Below, one piece after another: positions 25,781 through 35,032 of a DNA stretch of 64,000 nt. The position numbers were made by a program, and so were the translations under genes. Below the pieces are notes generated by a model that worked only from the letters and a program-made list of their open reading frames with translations, did no database searches and was not told the origin of the DNA. Within the stretch, counting starts at the first letter, position 1. Each line of letters opens with the position of its first letter. The stretch is from Candidatus Lokiarchaeota archaeon (GTDB lineage: Archaea > Asgardarchaeota > Thorarchaeia > Thorarchaeales > Thorarchaeaceae): NCBI GenBank assembly GCA_014730275.1, contig WJIL01000084.1:42097-106096 (forward strand). The letters run 5' to 3'.

Positions 25781-27514
25781 ATGGAGAACCATGTAATGGA
25801 GAGCACTTCAGCTGACCTGCAAGATAAAGCGTGGCAGGTTATCACAACACTCGAGAGCCGAGGTCTTTTTGTCCACTCTACCGATCTTGATTTGCGGTAT
25901 CGGCCAGCTGGTGACTCTTCAGTTCGCCCAAAAAGCAGGAGACTGCCACTAGTTGTAGGTGCATGTGTCCTGAATGCGTTGGTTCCTCGATCTGCGATGT
26001 TATTGGTAGGCGGGCATGGCGGTGGAAAAACCACACTCATCAAACTTCTTGGCCGTATGATGACGGGGAAAAGCCTAGACGAAATCGATGATGGGGTTTT
26101 GAGGGGCCATCCACAACTGACGGAAGAGAAGATGGTTGCTACGCTTCGACCCGGTCCTCTAATGAAAGATGGCATCGAAGAAGTAGTATGGCGGAAGTTC
26201 GTAACTGGCTTTTGGAAAATTCTTGATGAAATCAATCGATTGACTCCACATGCACAAAATATCTTGCTTTCAATGCTGGCGGAAGGCGAGCTCAAATATT
26301 ATGATGAAATTAAGAAGTGCGAAGAATTCTGTTTGTATGCAACTATGAATCCTGCTGATTCAGGCACGTTCGAACTTTCTCCTCCTTTTCTTGACCGATT
26401 CGGGATTGCAGTACCGATTACAATGCCCACAGTAGATGATTTGGAATTGATACTCTCCACTAGGGATGAGAAGCTCTTCGGATATGATGAGCTTTGGCAG
26501 GTTCCCGCAGTTTTGACTGAAGAGAATCTTTTGACCATTTGGAACCTAGTTGACAAAGTCCCCGTTACCGAAGACGCCTCCGAGTTCATGAGGTCTCTCG
26601 TGCGTGAATTCGGTGCTTGCATTAGAGTTGATAAGAGTCAATCTGAAGAACTAACGGTTCAGTCTGGTTTGTGTGATGGATGCCACTTCAACACTTCGAA
26701 GAGTATATGCAATAACGTAATCATTCCTTTGAGTGTTCGAGCGGCGAAAGACTTGAACAGATATTCGAAAGCGGCTGCTTGGTTGGTTGGAGCAGGTGAG
26801 GTTAGTGTTGAACTGGTCAAATCAATAGCTCCACTGGTGTTTTGGCATCGCACAGAATATGTGCGAGACAAAGTTCAAGGGTCCCCGTACTACGGAGACC
26901 GTTTTGCTTTTACGAAACATCTTGTAGAACTTGCTGCAAATAGATTCGCTCAACGCCAACCGGCCATAGAATTACTTCACGATTTCAAGGAGGGAAGAGC
27001 AAGCGATTCTGCGGTTCGCCAAATTAAGGATATGGCACGAAGCGATCTTCTGGTGAAGATTGATTATGTGGAACTTGCTTCTGAATTGAACAAGTCCCGA
27101 TACAAGAAGATGGTCCGCCGCATTGATTCAGCGATTTCCTCTGAAGATGTGGAAGAGCTTAGCAAAGTGCATGACAAGCTTCAGTCAGATACTGACTTTC
27201 CGAATCGAAGTAAATTGGTTGGGAGAGTAAGTGACGCCCTCCACCGACTGACGCTTTCGCAATACACTCTCACGTTCGAACAATGGAAAAACCTCTGGAC
27301 AACTGTTAGTATGAAATTCCCCAAACTGACTCCCTTGCTGAAAGAGACACTGAAGGCCCCTAAGCGCAAAGTTGCACGAACAGACAACATGACTATGATC
27401 GTTTACACAACTGGTTCTTCTCCGGATTCATCGGTTTTCTTTGAGATTTCTGGTGGGCAGTCCGCCGTTGAACTCAAGGCGGAAGTAGAGGATATTCTTG
27501 CTGATAATAGGTGA
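25781..27514 (+). CDS. MoxR-type AAA+ ATPase
   Basis: About 577 residues from the ATG at 25781, which follows GGTGA by eight bases; TTG/GTG codons just upstream are in frame but lack a signal. Walker A GGHGGGKTT (~77-85), Walker B FWKILDEINR and sensor region LYATMNPADSGTFELSPPFLDRFG are typical of the MoxR/BchI group. The C-terminal half adds a Cys cluster (CDGCHFNTSKSIC, ~300), unusual for MoxR and possibly metal-binding. The VWA gene follows with a four-base overlap. MoxR-VWA pairs act as metal-insertion or complex-maturation chaperones in known systems; the client is not evident here. Confidence 0.88.
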   Translation: MENHVMESTSADLQDKAWQVITTLESRGLFVHSTDLDLRYRPAGDSSVRPKSRRLPLVVGACVLNALVPRSAMLLVGGHGGGKTTLIKLLGRMMTGKSLDEIDDGVLRGHPQLTEEKMVATLRPGPLMKDGIEEVVWRKFVTGFWKILDEINRLTPHAQNILLSMLAEGELKYYDEIKKCEEFCLYATMNPADSGTFELSPPFLDRFGIAVPITMPTVDDLELILSTRDEKLFGYDELWQVPAVLTEENLLTIWNLVDKVPVTEDASEFMRSLVREFGACIRVDKSQSEELTVQSGLCDGCHFNTSKSICNNVIIPLSVRAAKDLNRYSKAAAWLVGAGEVSVELVKSIAPLVFWHRTEYVRDKVQGSPYYGDRFAFTKHLVELAANRFAQRQPAIELLHDFKEGRASDSAVRQIKDMARSDLLVKIDYVELASELNKSRYKKMVRRIDSAISSEDVEELSKVHDKLQSDTDFPNRSKLVGRVSDALHRLTLSQYTLTFEQWKNLWTTVSMKFPKLTPLLKETLKAPKRKVARTDNMTMIVYTTGSSPDSSVFFEISGGQSAVELKAEVEDILADNR

Positions 27515-29253
27515 GATTCATATTGTTTGACCGGCTGAAGGATAGGAATCGTATACAGAATCCCAGACAGCTGGCCAAGGAGGCTTGGGCACATGCTATA
27601 GATGATTTTTATCACCCCCCGCTTCCAGAACCCGTCATCGAGGAGAAAAGGGATGCATCCAGTTATTTCTATATTGACCCAGCTAATTGGACCGTTCATG
27701 TCAATCTCAAAGGAGTACCACCTAGCCTAAAGGCTGAAGCAGTCATGTCTTTTCTAAGATCTATTTGCCATCATGAAATTCAGCATTATTTGTTGTGTCC
27801 ATATGATGGTGTCACTAATGGCATGATGTTTGCCAAAGCTCGGAAGCATGTTGATGATGCCAATGCTATGTTTGCATGCAATTTGTTTGCAGATTTGGTT
27901 GTGGATTCCGAATTGATGAATCGTTTTCCTGCTATTACAAAGAATCGAATAATTGAGTCAATTAGACATTCTTCTACTGTACGACGCTCGAATTCTAACC
28001 TTTGGCAACTCATTGTTGGCTGCTATCATCGTCACTGGGGGTTAGAGTTTCCTAAAGGAGTCTCTCTGGATAAGAACACAGCATCAGCAGCGAAAGAAAT
28101 AACCTCTATTGCGGAGAAATATATGAAAACCGAAAAGCACTGGCCAACGGCAGCTGGTGAAATCGCACGGATTCTGGCTGACTGGTCGGATGAATCGGAC
28201 AAGGATCTGCTCGAATCTGGTGAAGACTCTTCGGCTCAGGAAAATGGCTCCTCTGGTTCTTCGGCTAGAAGGGTAAGTATCCCTTCTGATGTAGATGTGA
28301 TGATGGGAAGTCCTATTGAAATCAGAAACCGAGATCGAATGAAAAAGTGCGTTGATGAAAATCAGTCTGAGAGTGAAGAGACCAAAATGGGTGGACTAGC
28401 CAAACGGGTGGTTGAGAGAGGTGGCGATCTTGACGATTTGGAGGCTGTATATTTTCTCGCTGGGAAAGACCTTTCCAAAAGCAACTGGATTCGCTTCTGG
28501 TACCGTGCAGCGGTACATGGAATGTTGAGGATTGACGTAAAATCCAAATCGAACCAAGGTACCGTTCCGCTCAATCCTTTTATATGGCGAATAGGAGATC
28601 CTGTTGAGGAGCTAGATATCGTTCAATCTCTGCAAGCCTTTCCCGTCCTTATTCCCAATATGTCTACTCGTAGATGGCTGAGAACTGAGGTTTCGGGCTC
28701 TGGAGCTCCTGCGTCATTGCCAAATCTGCTAGTTGTGCTAGATTCAAGCGGTTCTATGCACTGGTCCATAGACCGTGGTATGCCCAAGGGACCGTTCCAT
28801 ATTGCTCTTCTTTCTGCCTTTGCGGCCATCGATTTTGCTTTCAAGAAGTCCAAGAAGGTTGCGGCTATCAACTTCTCGGAATCAGTAAAATCCTCGAGCC
28901 TGACAAGGGAACGTGCAAGAATTGAGAACATTCTGACGTCTTATCAGGGTGGTTCTACTATCGCACCGGTAGAAGAGATTCGCAACATCTGCAGATCGTC
29001 AGAAGGCAATCTTCTGGTGATCATGATGACTGATGCTGAAATTGCAAATTGGGATGGATTACTGAAAACAATCAAACGAATTTGTTCCAATGGCCATAGA
29101 TTCTTCCTGTTTCATATCCGTTCTTCGAGATATTCAAGCGACGATTTGGATGCGGAATTATCCGAGGCTGGCGCTCAGGTCATCCCGCTAGATTCTGCTG
29201 AAGATCTTTTCGGACTGGTTGTACGCGAAACCAAAAGAATCTACGCTTCATAA
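27511..29253 (+). CDS. VWA-domain protein with metallopeptidase-like N-terminus (DUF2201-like)
   Basis: 580 residues, starting with GTG overlapping the MoxR stop. Residues 88-92 are HEIQH, an HExxH zinc motif, in a helix followed by further conserved-looking segments, as in the DUF2201 putative metallopeptidase domain. A low-complexity acidic/Ser linker (~residues 235-290) leads to a C-terminal VWA domain with the MIDAS DSSGS at Asp411, a Thr-region STIAP and MMTDAE. Such proteins partner MoxR ATPases. Protease activity is suggested by the motif but unproven. Confidence 0.85.
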   Translation: MRFILFDRLKDRNRIQNPRQLAKEAWAHAIDDFYHPPLPEPVIEEKRDASSYFYIDPANWTVHVNLKGVPPSLKAEAVMSFLRSICHHEIQHYLLCPYDGVTNGMMFAKARKHVDDANAMFACNLFADLVVDSELMNRFPAITKNRIIESIRHSSTVRRSNSNLWQLIVGCYHRHWGLEFPKGVSLDKNTASAAKEITSIAEKYMKTEKHWPTAAGEIARILADWSDESDKDLLESGEDSSAQENGSSGSSARRVSIPSDVDVMMGSPIEIRNRDRMKKCVDENQSESEETKMGGLAKRVVERGGDLDDLEAVYFLAGKDLSKSNWIRFWYRAAVHGMLRIDVKSKSNQGTVPLNPFIWRIGDPVEELDIVQSLQAFPVLIPNMSTRRWLRTEVSGSGAPASLPNLLVVLDSSGSMHWSIDRGMPKGPFHIALLSAFAAIDFAFKKSKKVAAINFSESVKSSSLTRERARIENILTSYQGGSTIAPVEEIRNICRSSEGNLLVIMMTDAEIANWDGLLKTIKRICSNGHRFFLFHIRSSRYSSDDLDAELSEAGAQVIPLDSAEDLFGLVVRETKRIYAS

Positions 29254-29371
29254 GAGAACCTCAATTCATCTTGGCGTTATCGTTTTCTGCCCGGATTCTA
29301 TCAGAAGGTTGCTTCTCCCATTATATCCTATGTTCTATTCATCATGTTGAGGTAGCAAGGATTCTGACGGG

Positions 29372-29578
29372 CTATGATTGGTTCTTTGTACCTTCTTCCC
29401 TTAGCTGTTGGATTTCCAACCATTCTTCAATACTTTCTGCTGAGGTTCCAGCAAGACTGCTCAGCTTGCTCCTTATTCTGAGTAGCCTTCGGATAAGAGA
29501 GCTGAAGCTTTCATAATCCTCTCGTATCTCATTTAGCTGCTTGTAGACATCATCTGTTACAGGTATGTTCTTTGCCAT
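29372..29578 (-). CDS. VapB-type antitoxin, orphan
   Basis: 68 residues of the archaeal VapB/DUF217 antitoxin type: N-terminal MAKNIPVTDDVYKQLNEI resembling the beta strand and helix of a ribbon-helix-helix, then the typical ESFSSLIRRLL helix and a helical tail that would wrap a VapC toxin. No PIN-domain VapC is next to it: the neighbours are the VWA gene and an NfnA-like gene. It may be an orphan or act as a plain DNA-binding regulator. Confidence 0.7.
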   Translation of the reverse strand: MAKNIPVTDDVYKQLNEIREDYESFSSLIRRLLRIRSKLSSLAGTSAESIEEWLEIQQLREEGTKNQS

Positions 29579-29753
29579 ATGCCCATTACTTAGCTGATTC
29601 CCCGTATAAGTCCAAGCATGCAGCTGATGTTTCCCTTGGAACGGTCATCGTGCAGTTTTTCTCAAAAGTCGAAACCCAAACTTTTATCTCTAATGTGAAG
29701 TGGCATCGCCATGTGTCTGTAGGACCATCGAATGTCCTTAGAGGCGATTTGTG

Positions 29754-30590
29754 ATGCCATACGAGATCCAATTCAAAGAGATACTGAATCCAGTCACAAA
29801 AATGAATGTTATCAGAGCTCCCGATATCGCCAAGGTTTGCAAGCCTGGGCAGTTTGTCATCATTCGGGTGAATGAAACAGGTGAACGGATTCCGCTTACC
29901 ATTGCCGATTTCGACCGCGAGAAAGGTGATATTACCATTGTGTATCAAGAAGTCGGTAAATCAACGAAGCTACTTGGAACACTCGAAGTGGGTGATGAGG
30001 TTCTCGACGTAGTAGGGCCGCTTGGGAAAGCAACCCCAGCTGATAAACACTACGGAACTGTTGTTGTGGTAGGTGGAGGTTGTGGAAGTGCTATTGCGTA
30101 TCCTGTTGCCCGAGCCTTTGAACAGGCTGGCAACTACATGATTACTATCAATGGCGCACGAAGTATGGATCTTCTGCTTTATCGTAAGGAAATGTACGAC
30201 CTCAGCGATGAATTTTATGAAACGACAGACGATGGAAGCTGTGGACGCCACGGCTTTGTCACTACTGTCCTGAGCGATCTTATCGAAAAGGGTAGGCAGA
30301 TTGATCTTGTGTTCGCTGTCGGTCCAGTTCCTATGATGAAATTCGTAAGCAAAACCACTGAAGCACAGGAGATACCAACTATTGTCAGCCTTAACAGCAT
30401 CATGGTAGATGGCACCGGTATGTGTGGAGCCTGTCGTGTTTCAGTAGGTGGCGAGATGAAGTTTGCATGCGTGGATGGTCCAGAATTCGATGGCCACAAA
30501 GTTGATTTTGACGAGCTTATGGGCCGCCTAAACGCATACTGGGAAGAAGAGGCTATAGCCGACTCACGCTTTGAACATCAATATGGATAA
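29754..30590 (+). CDS. Ferredoxin-NADP+ reductase-like subunit (NfnA/SudB family)
   Basis: About 278 residues from the ATG at 29754 (a GTG one codon earlier is possible). N-terminal FAD-binding barrel with RIPLTIADF, central NAD-binding domain (VVVVGGGCGSAIAYPVARAF), and a C-terminal cysteine cluster for a 2Fe-2S centre (GMCGACRV with a later FACVDGP). This is the small-subunit architecture of NfnA, sulfide dehydrogenase beta and PyrK-like proteins. The matching large subunit lies 2.8 kb downstream on the same strand, interrupted by the oppositely oriented amidase, so the pair could form NfnAB, which moves electrons between NADH, NADPH and ferredoxin. Confidence 0.85.
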   Translation: MPYEIQFKEILNPVTKMNVIRAPDIAKVCKPGQFVIIRVNETGERIPLTIADFDREKGDITIVYQEVGKSTKLLGTLEVGDEVLDVVGPLGKATPADKHYGTVVVVGGGCGSAIAYPVARAFEQAGNYMITINGARSMDLLLYRKEMYDLSDEFYETTDDGSCGRHGFVTTVLSDLIEKGRQIDLVFAVGPVPMMKFVSKTTEAQEIPTIVSLNSIMVDGTGMCGACRVSVGGEMKFACVDGPEFDGHKVDFDELMGRLNAYWEEEAIADSRFEHQYG

Positions 30591-30740
30591 TTCGAATCTT
30601 GTCCCACTTGCCCAACTCTTGGTTAGATGCCCAGTTTTTCACTGGGAAGACAATTCCTTCCGAATTGTGAACTAACGATTCGAATGCATCCCTTTTCCAA
30701 GCCCTTGAATTGCAGTTTTGCGAATGATACTGCTTCAATA

Positions 30741-31151
30741 TCAGGCGAGCAGAAGAGCGGCAAGTAAAGGTAAGAGTATTATCATCAGTATTGCGCATGG
30801 ACACATAGACGGAGTTTCATGTGGTGGTCCCTGGTATGGCTCCTCTTCTTGAGGTTCTTCTTCTTCTGGCTCTTCGAATATGGGAGCTATGCTATAGTGG
30901 CTATCAGTTTCCGCTCCGCCGCTTCCTGGTGGGTCTCCTTTCTCATCTTTCGGTGAAGCCGATATTGATTCATCTAAACTTGATTGTGGTCTTTCTTGTT
31001 TTGCACCTGGCTGGAAACGAGCTGCTTTCCTATCTACGTAGAGTCGTCCACACGATGGGCATTCATTTTCTCCAGCTGGAACTGTGGCCCCACAATTCCT
31101 GCACGTACGTGAGTCTGGGGACATTTTGCGACCTCCACAATATTGGCACAT
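30741..31151 (-). CDS. Zinc-ribbon protein with C-terminal membrane anchor
   Basis: 136 residues. Two short zinc ribbons in tandem at the N-terminus (C-x2-C at 2-5, 17-20 and 31-34), a long low-complexity acidic and Pro-rich middle (~50-115, with EEPEEEEPQEEEPY), then a single C-terminal hydrophobic helix (CPCAILMIILLPLLAALLLA). The layout is that of a tail-anchored protein with its metal-binding head in the cytoplasm. Function unknown; no operon partner. Confidence 0.65.
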   Translation of the reverse strand: MCQYCGGRKMSPDSRTCRNCGATVPAGENECPSCGRLYVDRKAARFQPGAKQERPQSSLDESISASPKDEKGDPPGSGGAETDSHYSIAPIFEEPEEEEPQEEEPYQGPPHETPSMCPCAILMIILLPLLAALLLA

Positions 31152-31249
31152 CTACAAATATAAGGATGGTGAGGAAGCAAGAACACCTTCGCCACGTCTC
31201 GAAGGATTAATAATTCAATTTTTCATAATTTAGGCAGGTTGTAGATATA

Positions 31250-31537
31250 GTGCAGCTAGTTGGTGCAATTATAGCGTATGCGATTGCCATCTTTTGGATT
31301 GTTACAATAATATACGTCGCATTCCGCTATTGTACTGGTTGGAATAAGAAAGAAGAATATACACACCCTCCAAAAAGGCCTACAGATGGTTCTGATGGCA
31401 TTTCTGCAGCACATGGAGCTGAGGTTTCCTATATGCCCGCCCGTCGGGGCGGAAGCAAAGGTGGTCTTCCAGTAAGTGGGTTGGGAAAATCTGGAAGAGG
31501 CAGACTTGGAGCGAAACAGGCTAAGGAAGACGAGTAG
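31250..31537 (+). CDS. Small single-pass membrane protein
   Basis: 95 residues from a GTG: one N-terminal transmembrane helix (~3-27, LVGAIIAYAIAIFWIVTIIYVAF) followed by a basic, Gly- and Ser-rich cytoplasmic tail. It is divergent from the zinc-ribbon gene with ~100 bases between. No clear ribosome-binding site, so the start and even the gene are moderately certain. Family unknown. Confidence 0.5.
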   Translation: MQLVGAIIAYAIAIFWIVTIIYVAFRYCTGWNKKEEYTHPPKRPTDGSDGISAAHGAEVSYMPARRGGSKGGLPVSGLGKSGRGRLGAKQAKEDE

Positions 31538-31720
31538 TTCATTTTTCCTGAAGCACATTTATTGTAATGTAATGAGGACAACGATCATCAGGGTCGGTAG
31601 GCCTGCTTCTTGAAGTTGTAGACCCAGAATCATCATTATGTTGTTTCGTACTCTCCCTTCTTTCACACTGGATACAGACCGAAGATGCGATTCATTGAAT
31701 GATTTGTGCAAGTGTTTGCA

Positions 31721-33154
31721 TCAAATTTTTGGTTCTTTCCAACCCCCCGTTTCTTTCTCAAGATGCCGACCTATCCTTACAGCAAGTCTTTCTTCAGCGT
31801 GACCTGTGATGATTTGAAGACCAATTGGCAGGCCATCAGAAGAAATCCCGCCCCTAATGGTAACTGCCGGCAGCCCTACTAACGAGTATGGATGTGTGTA
31901 GCTAAGGAGTTCAAGTCCATTGAATGCATGTGTGTTTGGGTCTCCATGATTGAATGCTGGTTTTGCAGAGACCGGGCAGATAATCGCATCGTGCTTATCC
32001 ATGAATTGCAGGATCTTGGTTCTATACGTATCCCATTTGATACTCCAAAAGAAGAATTCCAAACCAAGCATGGCTTGCTCACCCCTTGCTTTCTGGGATT
32101 TCCTCAGCCACTTGTCCGCCGAATCAAATATTTTTGTGGGATAGAGCTCAACGGGATTTTCCCAGTCATCTATTTTGGGTTCTGTCTCTTTATCGATATT
32201 CGCAGCAAATCTATTCAGCCCGCTTGATAGTTCCCTGAACTCCCGTGTACAGTCCGGATATCTATGAATGAGATCTATGTCTTTTTCTCCCAGCAGATTT
32301 GCCGCTTGGGATACCACCCGTCTCACCTCTGGATCTGCTTCAACAAAGCCATTATCAGCGTAATAGGCGATTCTAGACTTCTCAAAGTCAACTTCGTCCA
32401 CCTTCTGATCCTTCATAGGAACACAGCGAGAATCCCAATTATCCGGTCCCATTATGATTGGAAGAACAAGCATTAAGTCCTTTGCGCTACGTGCCATTGG
32501 ACCAATCTGCGTGGTATCTAAGAAGCCCAAGTAAGGTGGTATAGTTCCGGTGCGAGGGACTCGACCAAAGGTTGGTACCAGACTTGAGATTCCACAATAT
32601 GAGGATGGCCATCGTATGCTTCCACCAGTATCAGAACCAATGCCTATGTAGGATCCACCTGCAGCAATCAGGGCAGCCTCGCCTCCACTACTGGAACCGA
32701 CTGTTCTCTCCAAATCGTACGGATTATTCGTTCTTCCGTAGATTTTGTTTTGTGTCTCATATCCCGAGCAATATGCGGGACAGTTAGTCTTGCCAACAAT
32801 AATGGCTCCAGCCTTCTTCAGCCTTTGAACAACCGTAGCATCAAAGGCCGGAACATACTCCTCTCTCCCCTTTATCCCCGCAGTCGTCGTCATGCCCTTT
32901 ACTTCTATGTTGTCCTTTATTGTTATTGGCAGTCCGCAGAGTGGTCCAATCTTCTTTCCGTTCGATATCCGTTCATCTGCTTCTTGGGCTTGCAACAGAA
33001 GGTCTTCAGCATTGTACTGGACAAGAGCATTGATTCTAGGATTGATTTCTTCTATTCTGTGAAGGAGATTTGTCATGACCTCCTGTGCTGAAATCTCTTG
33101 GCTGTGAATCATGTTTAGAATGGAATGAGCGGGCAGGAAATACAATTTCGGCAT
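31721..33154 (-). CDS. Amidase-signature family hydrolase
   Basis: 477 residues with the amidase signature triad: Lys80 (PITIKDNI), cis-Ser155 in GSSSGGEAA and nucleophile Ser179 (DTGGSIRWPSS). The family includes GatA and stand-alone amidases. No gatB or gatC neighbour is present and the sequence lacks obvious GatA-specific context, so a catabolic amidase is more likely than tRNA amidotransferase. Monocistronic, flanked by genes on the opposite strand. Confidence 0.88.
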   Translation of the reverse strand: MPKLYFLPAHSILNMIHSQEISAQEVMTNLLHRIEEINPRINALVQYNAEDLLLQAQEADERISNGKKIGPLCGLPITIKDNIEVKGMTTTAGIKGREEYVPAFDATVVQRLKKAGAIIVGKTNCPAYCSGYETQNKIYGRTNNPYDLERTVGSSSGGEAALIAAGGSYIGIGSDTGGSIRWPSSYCGISSLVPTFGRVPRTGTIPPYLGFLDTTQIGPMARSAKDLMLVLPIIMGPDNWDSRCVPMKDQKVDEVDFEKSRIAYYADNGFVEADPEVRRVVSQAANLLGEKDIDLIHRYPDCTREFRELSSGLNRFAANIDKETEPKIDDWENPVELYPTKIFDSADKWLRKSQKARGEQAMLGLEFFFWSIKWDTYRTKILQFMDKHDAIICPVSAKPAFNHGDPNTHAFNGLELLSYTHPYSLVGLPAVTIRGGISSDGLPIGLQIITGHAEERLAVRIGRHLEKETGGWKEPKI

Positions 33155-33336
33155 ATGATGGGTCTCTCCACTTGGTATGGGTTCTCCCTTTTCTGTGGCA
33201 GGATGCAGAATGACGGAATCGATTTGATTGTATTGGTACTAATGATGTAATCGAAACATTCCCGCTTCATTATCAGGCAAGTGGAATCAATGATGTTGAC
33301 TTGGTTACACACGCCCAACAATGTGGTGAATGATAG

Positions 33337-33347
33337 CTTTTATATCT
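33337..33347 (+). promoter_or_regulatory. TATA box of the NfnB/GltA-like gene
   Basis: CTTTTATATCT lies 52 bases before the ATG at 33399, placing transcription start near 33370. It overlaps the first codons of a longer in-frame reading from 33330, which argues that translation does not begin there. Confidence 0.5.
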
Positions 33348-33398
33348 CCGCACACTAGGCCCGGCATAGTCCAATCTGAAACCAGCAAGGCGGTCAAA

Positions 33399-34847
33399 AT
33401 GGGCAAGAGTAAGAAAAAGTCAAAGCAACCTACAGAGAAAGTACCGATGCCTGAACAAGATCCAAGCAGGAGACGTCGAAATTTCGATGAAGTTGCGCTT
33501 GGTTATACGAAAGAACAGGCTCTTGAAGAAGCCAAAAAATGTCTACAATGCAAAAACCCTCGATGCGTCAGTAACTGTCCTGTAGAAGTTCCTATAGACG
33601 AGTTCATAGCATTGATTCGGGAAGAAAAATTCATGGAGGCGGCTCAGAAGGTCAAATCAACAAACAGTCTCCCAGCCATTTGTGGAAGGGTATGTCCGCA
33701 AGAAAGTCAATGCGAATCTGGGTGCGTTTATGGCATTAAGAACGAACCCATTGCTATTGGTAGACTGGAGCGGTTTGTAGCTGATTATGCTCGCGAACAG
33801 GGGGAGGAAGTACCGGAGATAAAGGAAACGCGAGATGGCAAGGTAGCTGTCGTGGGTTCGGGACCTGCCAGTCTAACTTGTGCTGGAGATCTAGCCAAGC
33901 TGGGGTATGACGTTCAAATCCTTGAGGCATTGCATAAGCCTGGGGGCGTGCTAATGTATGGCATACCTGAGTTTAGGCTGCCCAAGGATGTTGTGAAATA
34001 CGAGATTGAGCAACTGGAAAAGATGGGTGTTGACATACGCTGCAACTACGTTGTGGGTAAGATTAGAACTGTCAAGGAGCTCATGGAAGAAGATGGTTAC
34101 GATGCTGTATTCCTTGGTACTGGGGCTGGCTCTCCTAATTTTCTAAAAATCCCTGGAATCAACCTGGTTGATGTGTTTTCAGCAAATGAATTCTTGACAC
34201 GAGTCAACATGATGAAGGGCTACAAATTCCCTGAGTATGACACGCCAGTCCGAGTTGGAAATCGTGTTGCCGTTGTTGGGGGTGGAAACGTTGCTATGGA
34301 TGCAGCACGAACCTCCTTGAGGTTGGGAGCAGCAGATGTCTATATCGTTTATCGACGATCACGAGAGCAGATGCCCGCTCGAGCTGAGGAAGTAGTACAT
34401 GCGGAAGAAGAAGGCGTTCAGTTTAGGCTCTTGACAAATCCTGTTGAAATCATTGGTGATAACAGGAGCAGAGTTATCGGCATGAAATGTATCAAGATGA
34501 AGCTCGGCGAACCAGATGAATCTGGAAGAAAACGGCCAATCCCGATTGAGAAGTCTGAATTCATTTTCGATGTTGATACTGTCATTATTGCAATAGGCAA
34601 TCGACCGAATCCGATTGTTGCCAATACCACTCCGGGCCTTGAAGTGACCAAGTGGGGTACTATTGTCATTGACGAAGAAACAAGGATGACTTCGGTTCCT
34701 GGTGTTTTTGCTGGTGGAGATATCGTTACAGGAGCTGCAACTGTAATCAGTGCTATGGGTGAGGGGCAAGCTGCAGCATGCGGCATCCACAATTACATCC
34801 AAAACGGGAAACAGGAACCCTCTGAAGAAGAGGAACCTGACGAATAA
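33399..34847 (+). CDS. NADPH-dependent glutamate synthase small subunit-like flavoprotein (NfnB/GltA family)
   Basis: About 482 residues from the ATG at 33399; an upstream in-frame ATG at 33330 is rejected because a TATA box lies between. N-terminal Fe-S domain with CLQCKNPRCVSNCPV and CGRVCPQESQCESGC, then two nucleotide-binding domains: FAD at VAVVGSGPASLTC and NADPH at VAVVGGGNVAMDAA, ending with the GVFAGGDIVTGAATV motif. The protein could be the glutamate synthase small subunit or the NfnB subunit of a transhydrogenase. No large glutamate synthase subunit is here, while an NfnA-like gene is 2.8 kb upstream, so NfnB is favoured. A hairpin-T-run terminator follows. Confidence 0.88.
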   Translation: MGKSKKKSKQPTEKVPMPEQDPSRRRRNFDEVALGYTKEQALEEAKKCLQCKNPRCVSNCPVEVPIDEFIALIREEKFMEAAQKVKSTNSLPAICGRVCPQESQCESGCVYGIKNEPIAIGRLERFVADYAREQGEEVPEIKETRDGKVAVVGSGPASLTCAGDLAKLGYDVQILEALHKPGGVLMYGIPEFRLPKDVVKYEIEQLEKMGVDIRCNYVVGKIRTVKELMEEDGYDAVFLGTGAGSPNFLKIPGINLVDVFSANEFLTRVNMMKGYKFPEYDTPVRVGNRVAVVGGGNVAMDAARTSLRLGAADVYIVYRRSREQMPARAEEVVHAEEEGVQFRLLTNPVEIIGDNRSRVIGMKCIKMKLGEPDESGRKRPIPIEKSEFIFDVDTVIIAIGNRPNPIVANTTPGLEVTKWGTIVIDEETRMTSVPGVFAGGDIVTGAATVISAMGEGQAAACGIHNYIQNGKQEPSEEEEPDE

Positions 34848-34876
34848 CCACATCAGATTTGGATATCACGAAATCT

Positions 34877-34922
34877 GACCCGAGAATGTGTGGGCGCACT
34901 TCTCTCGGGTCTCTATTTTTTT
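34877..34922 (+). terminator. Hairpin followed by T run after the NfnB/GltA-like gene
   Basis: GACCCGAGA (34877-34885) and TCTCGGGTC (34903-34911) form a perfect nine-base stem with a 17-base loop that has its own GTG/CAC pairing, followed by TCTATTTTTTTT. It lies 30 bases after the stop. Archaea often terminate at T runs alone, but this looks like an intrinsic terminator. Confidence 0.65.
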
Positions 34923-35032
34923 CATCTCTGTACATTCGACATGTTGATTTTGTGCTTTTCATGACTAATGGAGCATTTGAAAGCCTTCATTAGGAATGCT
35001 TAATGTCCTAATCAACGGCAAGGTGAGACAAC

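Noticed and set aside
33330..33398. N-terminal extension of the NfnB/GltA-like protein
   Set aside because: A TATA box overlaps these codons, so the transcript starts after them.
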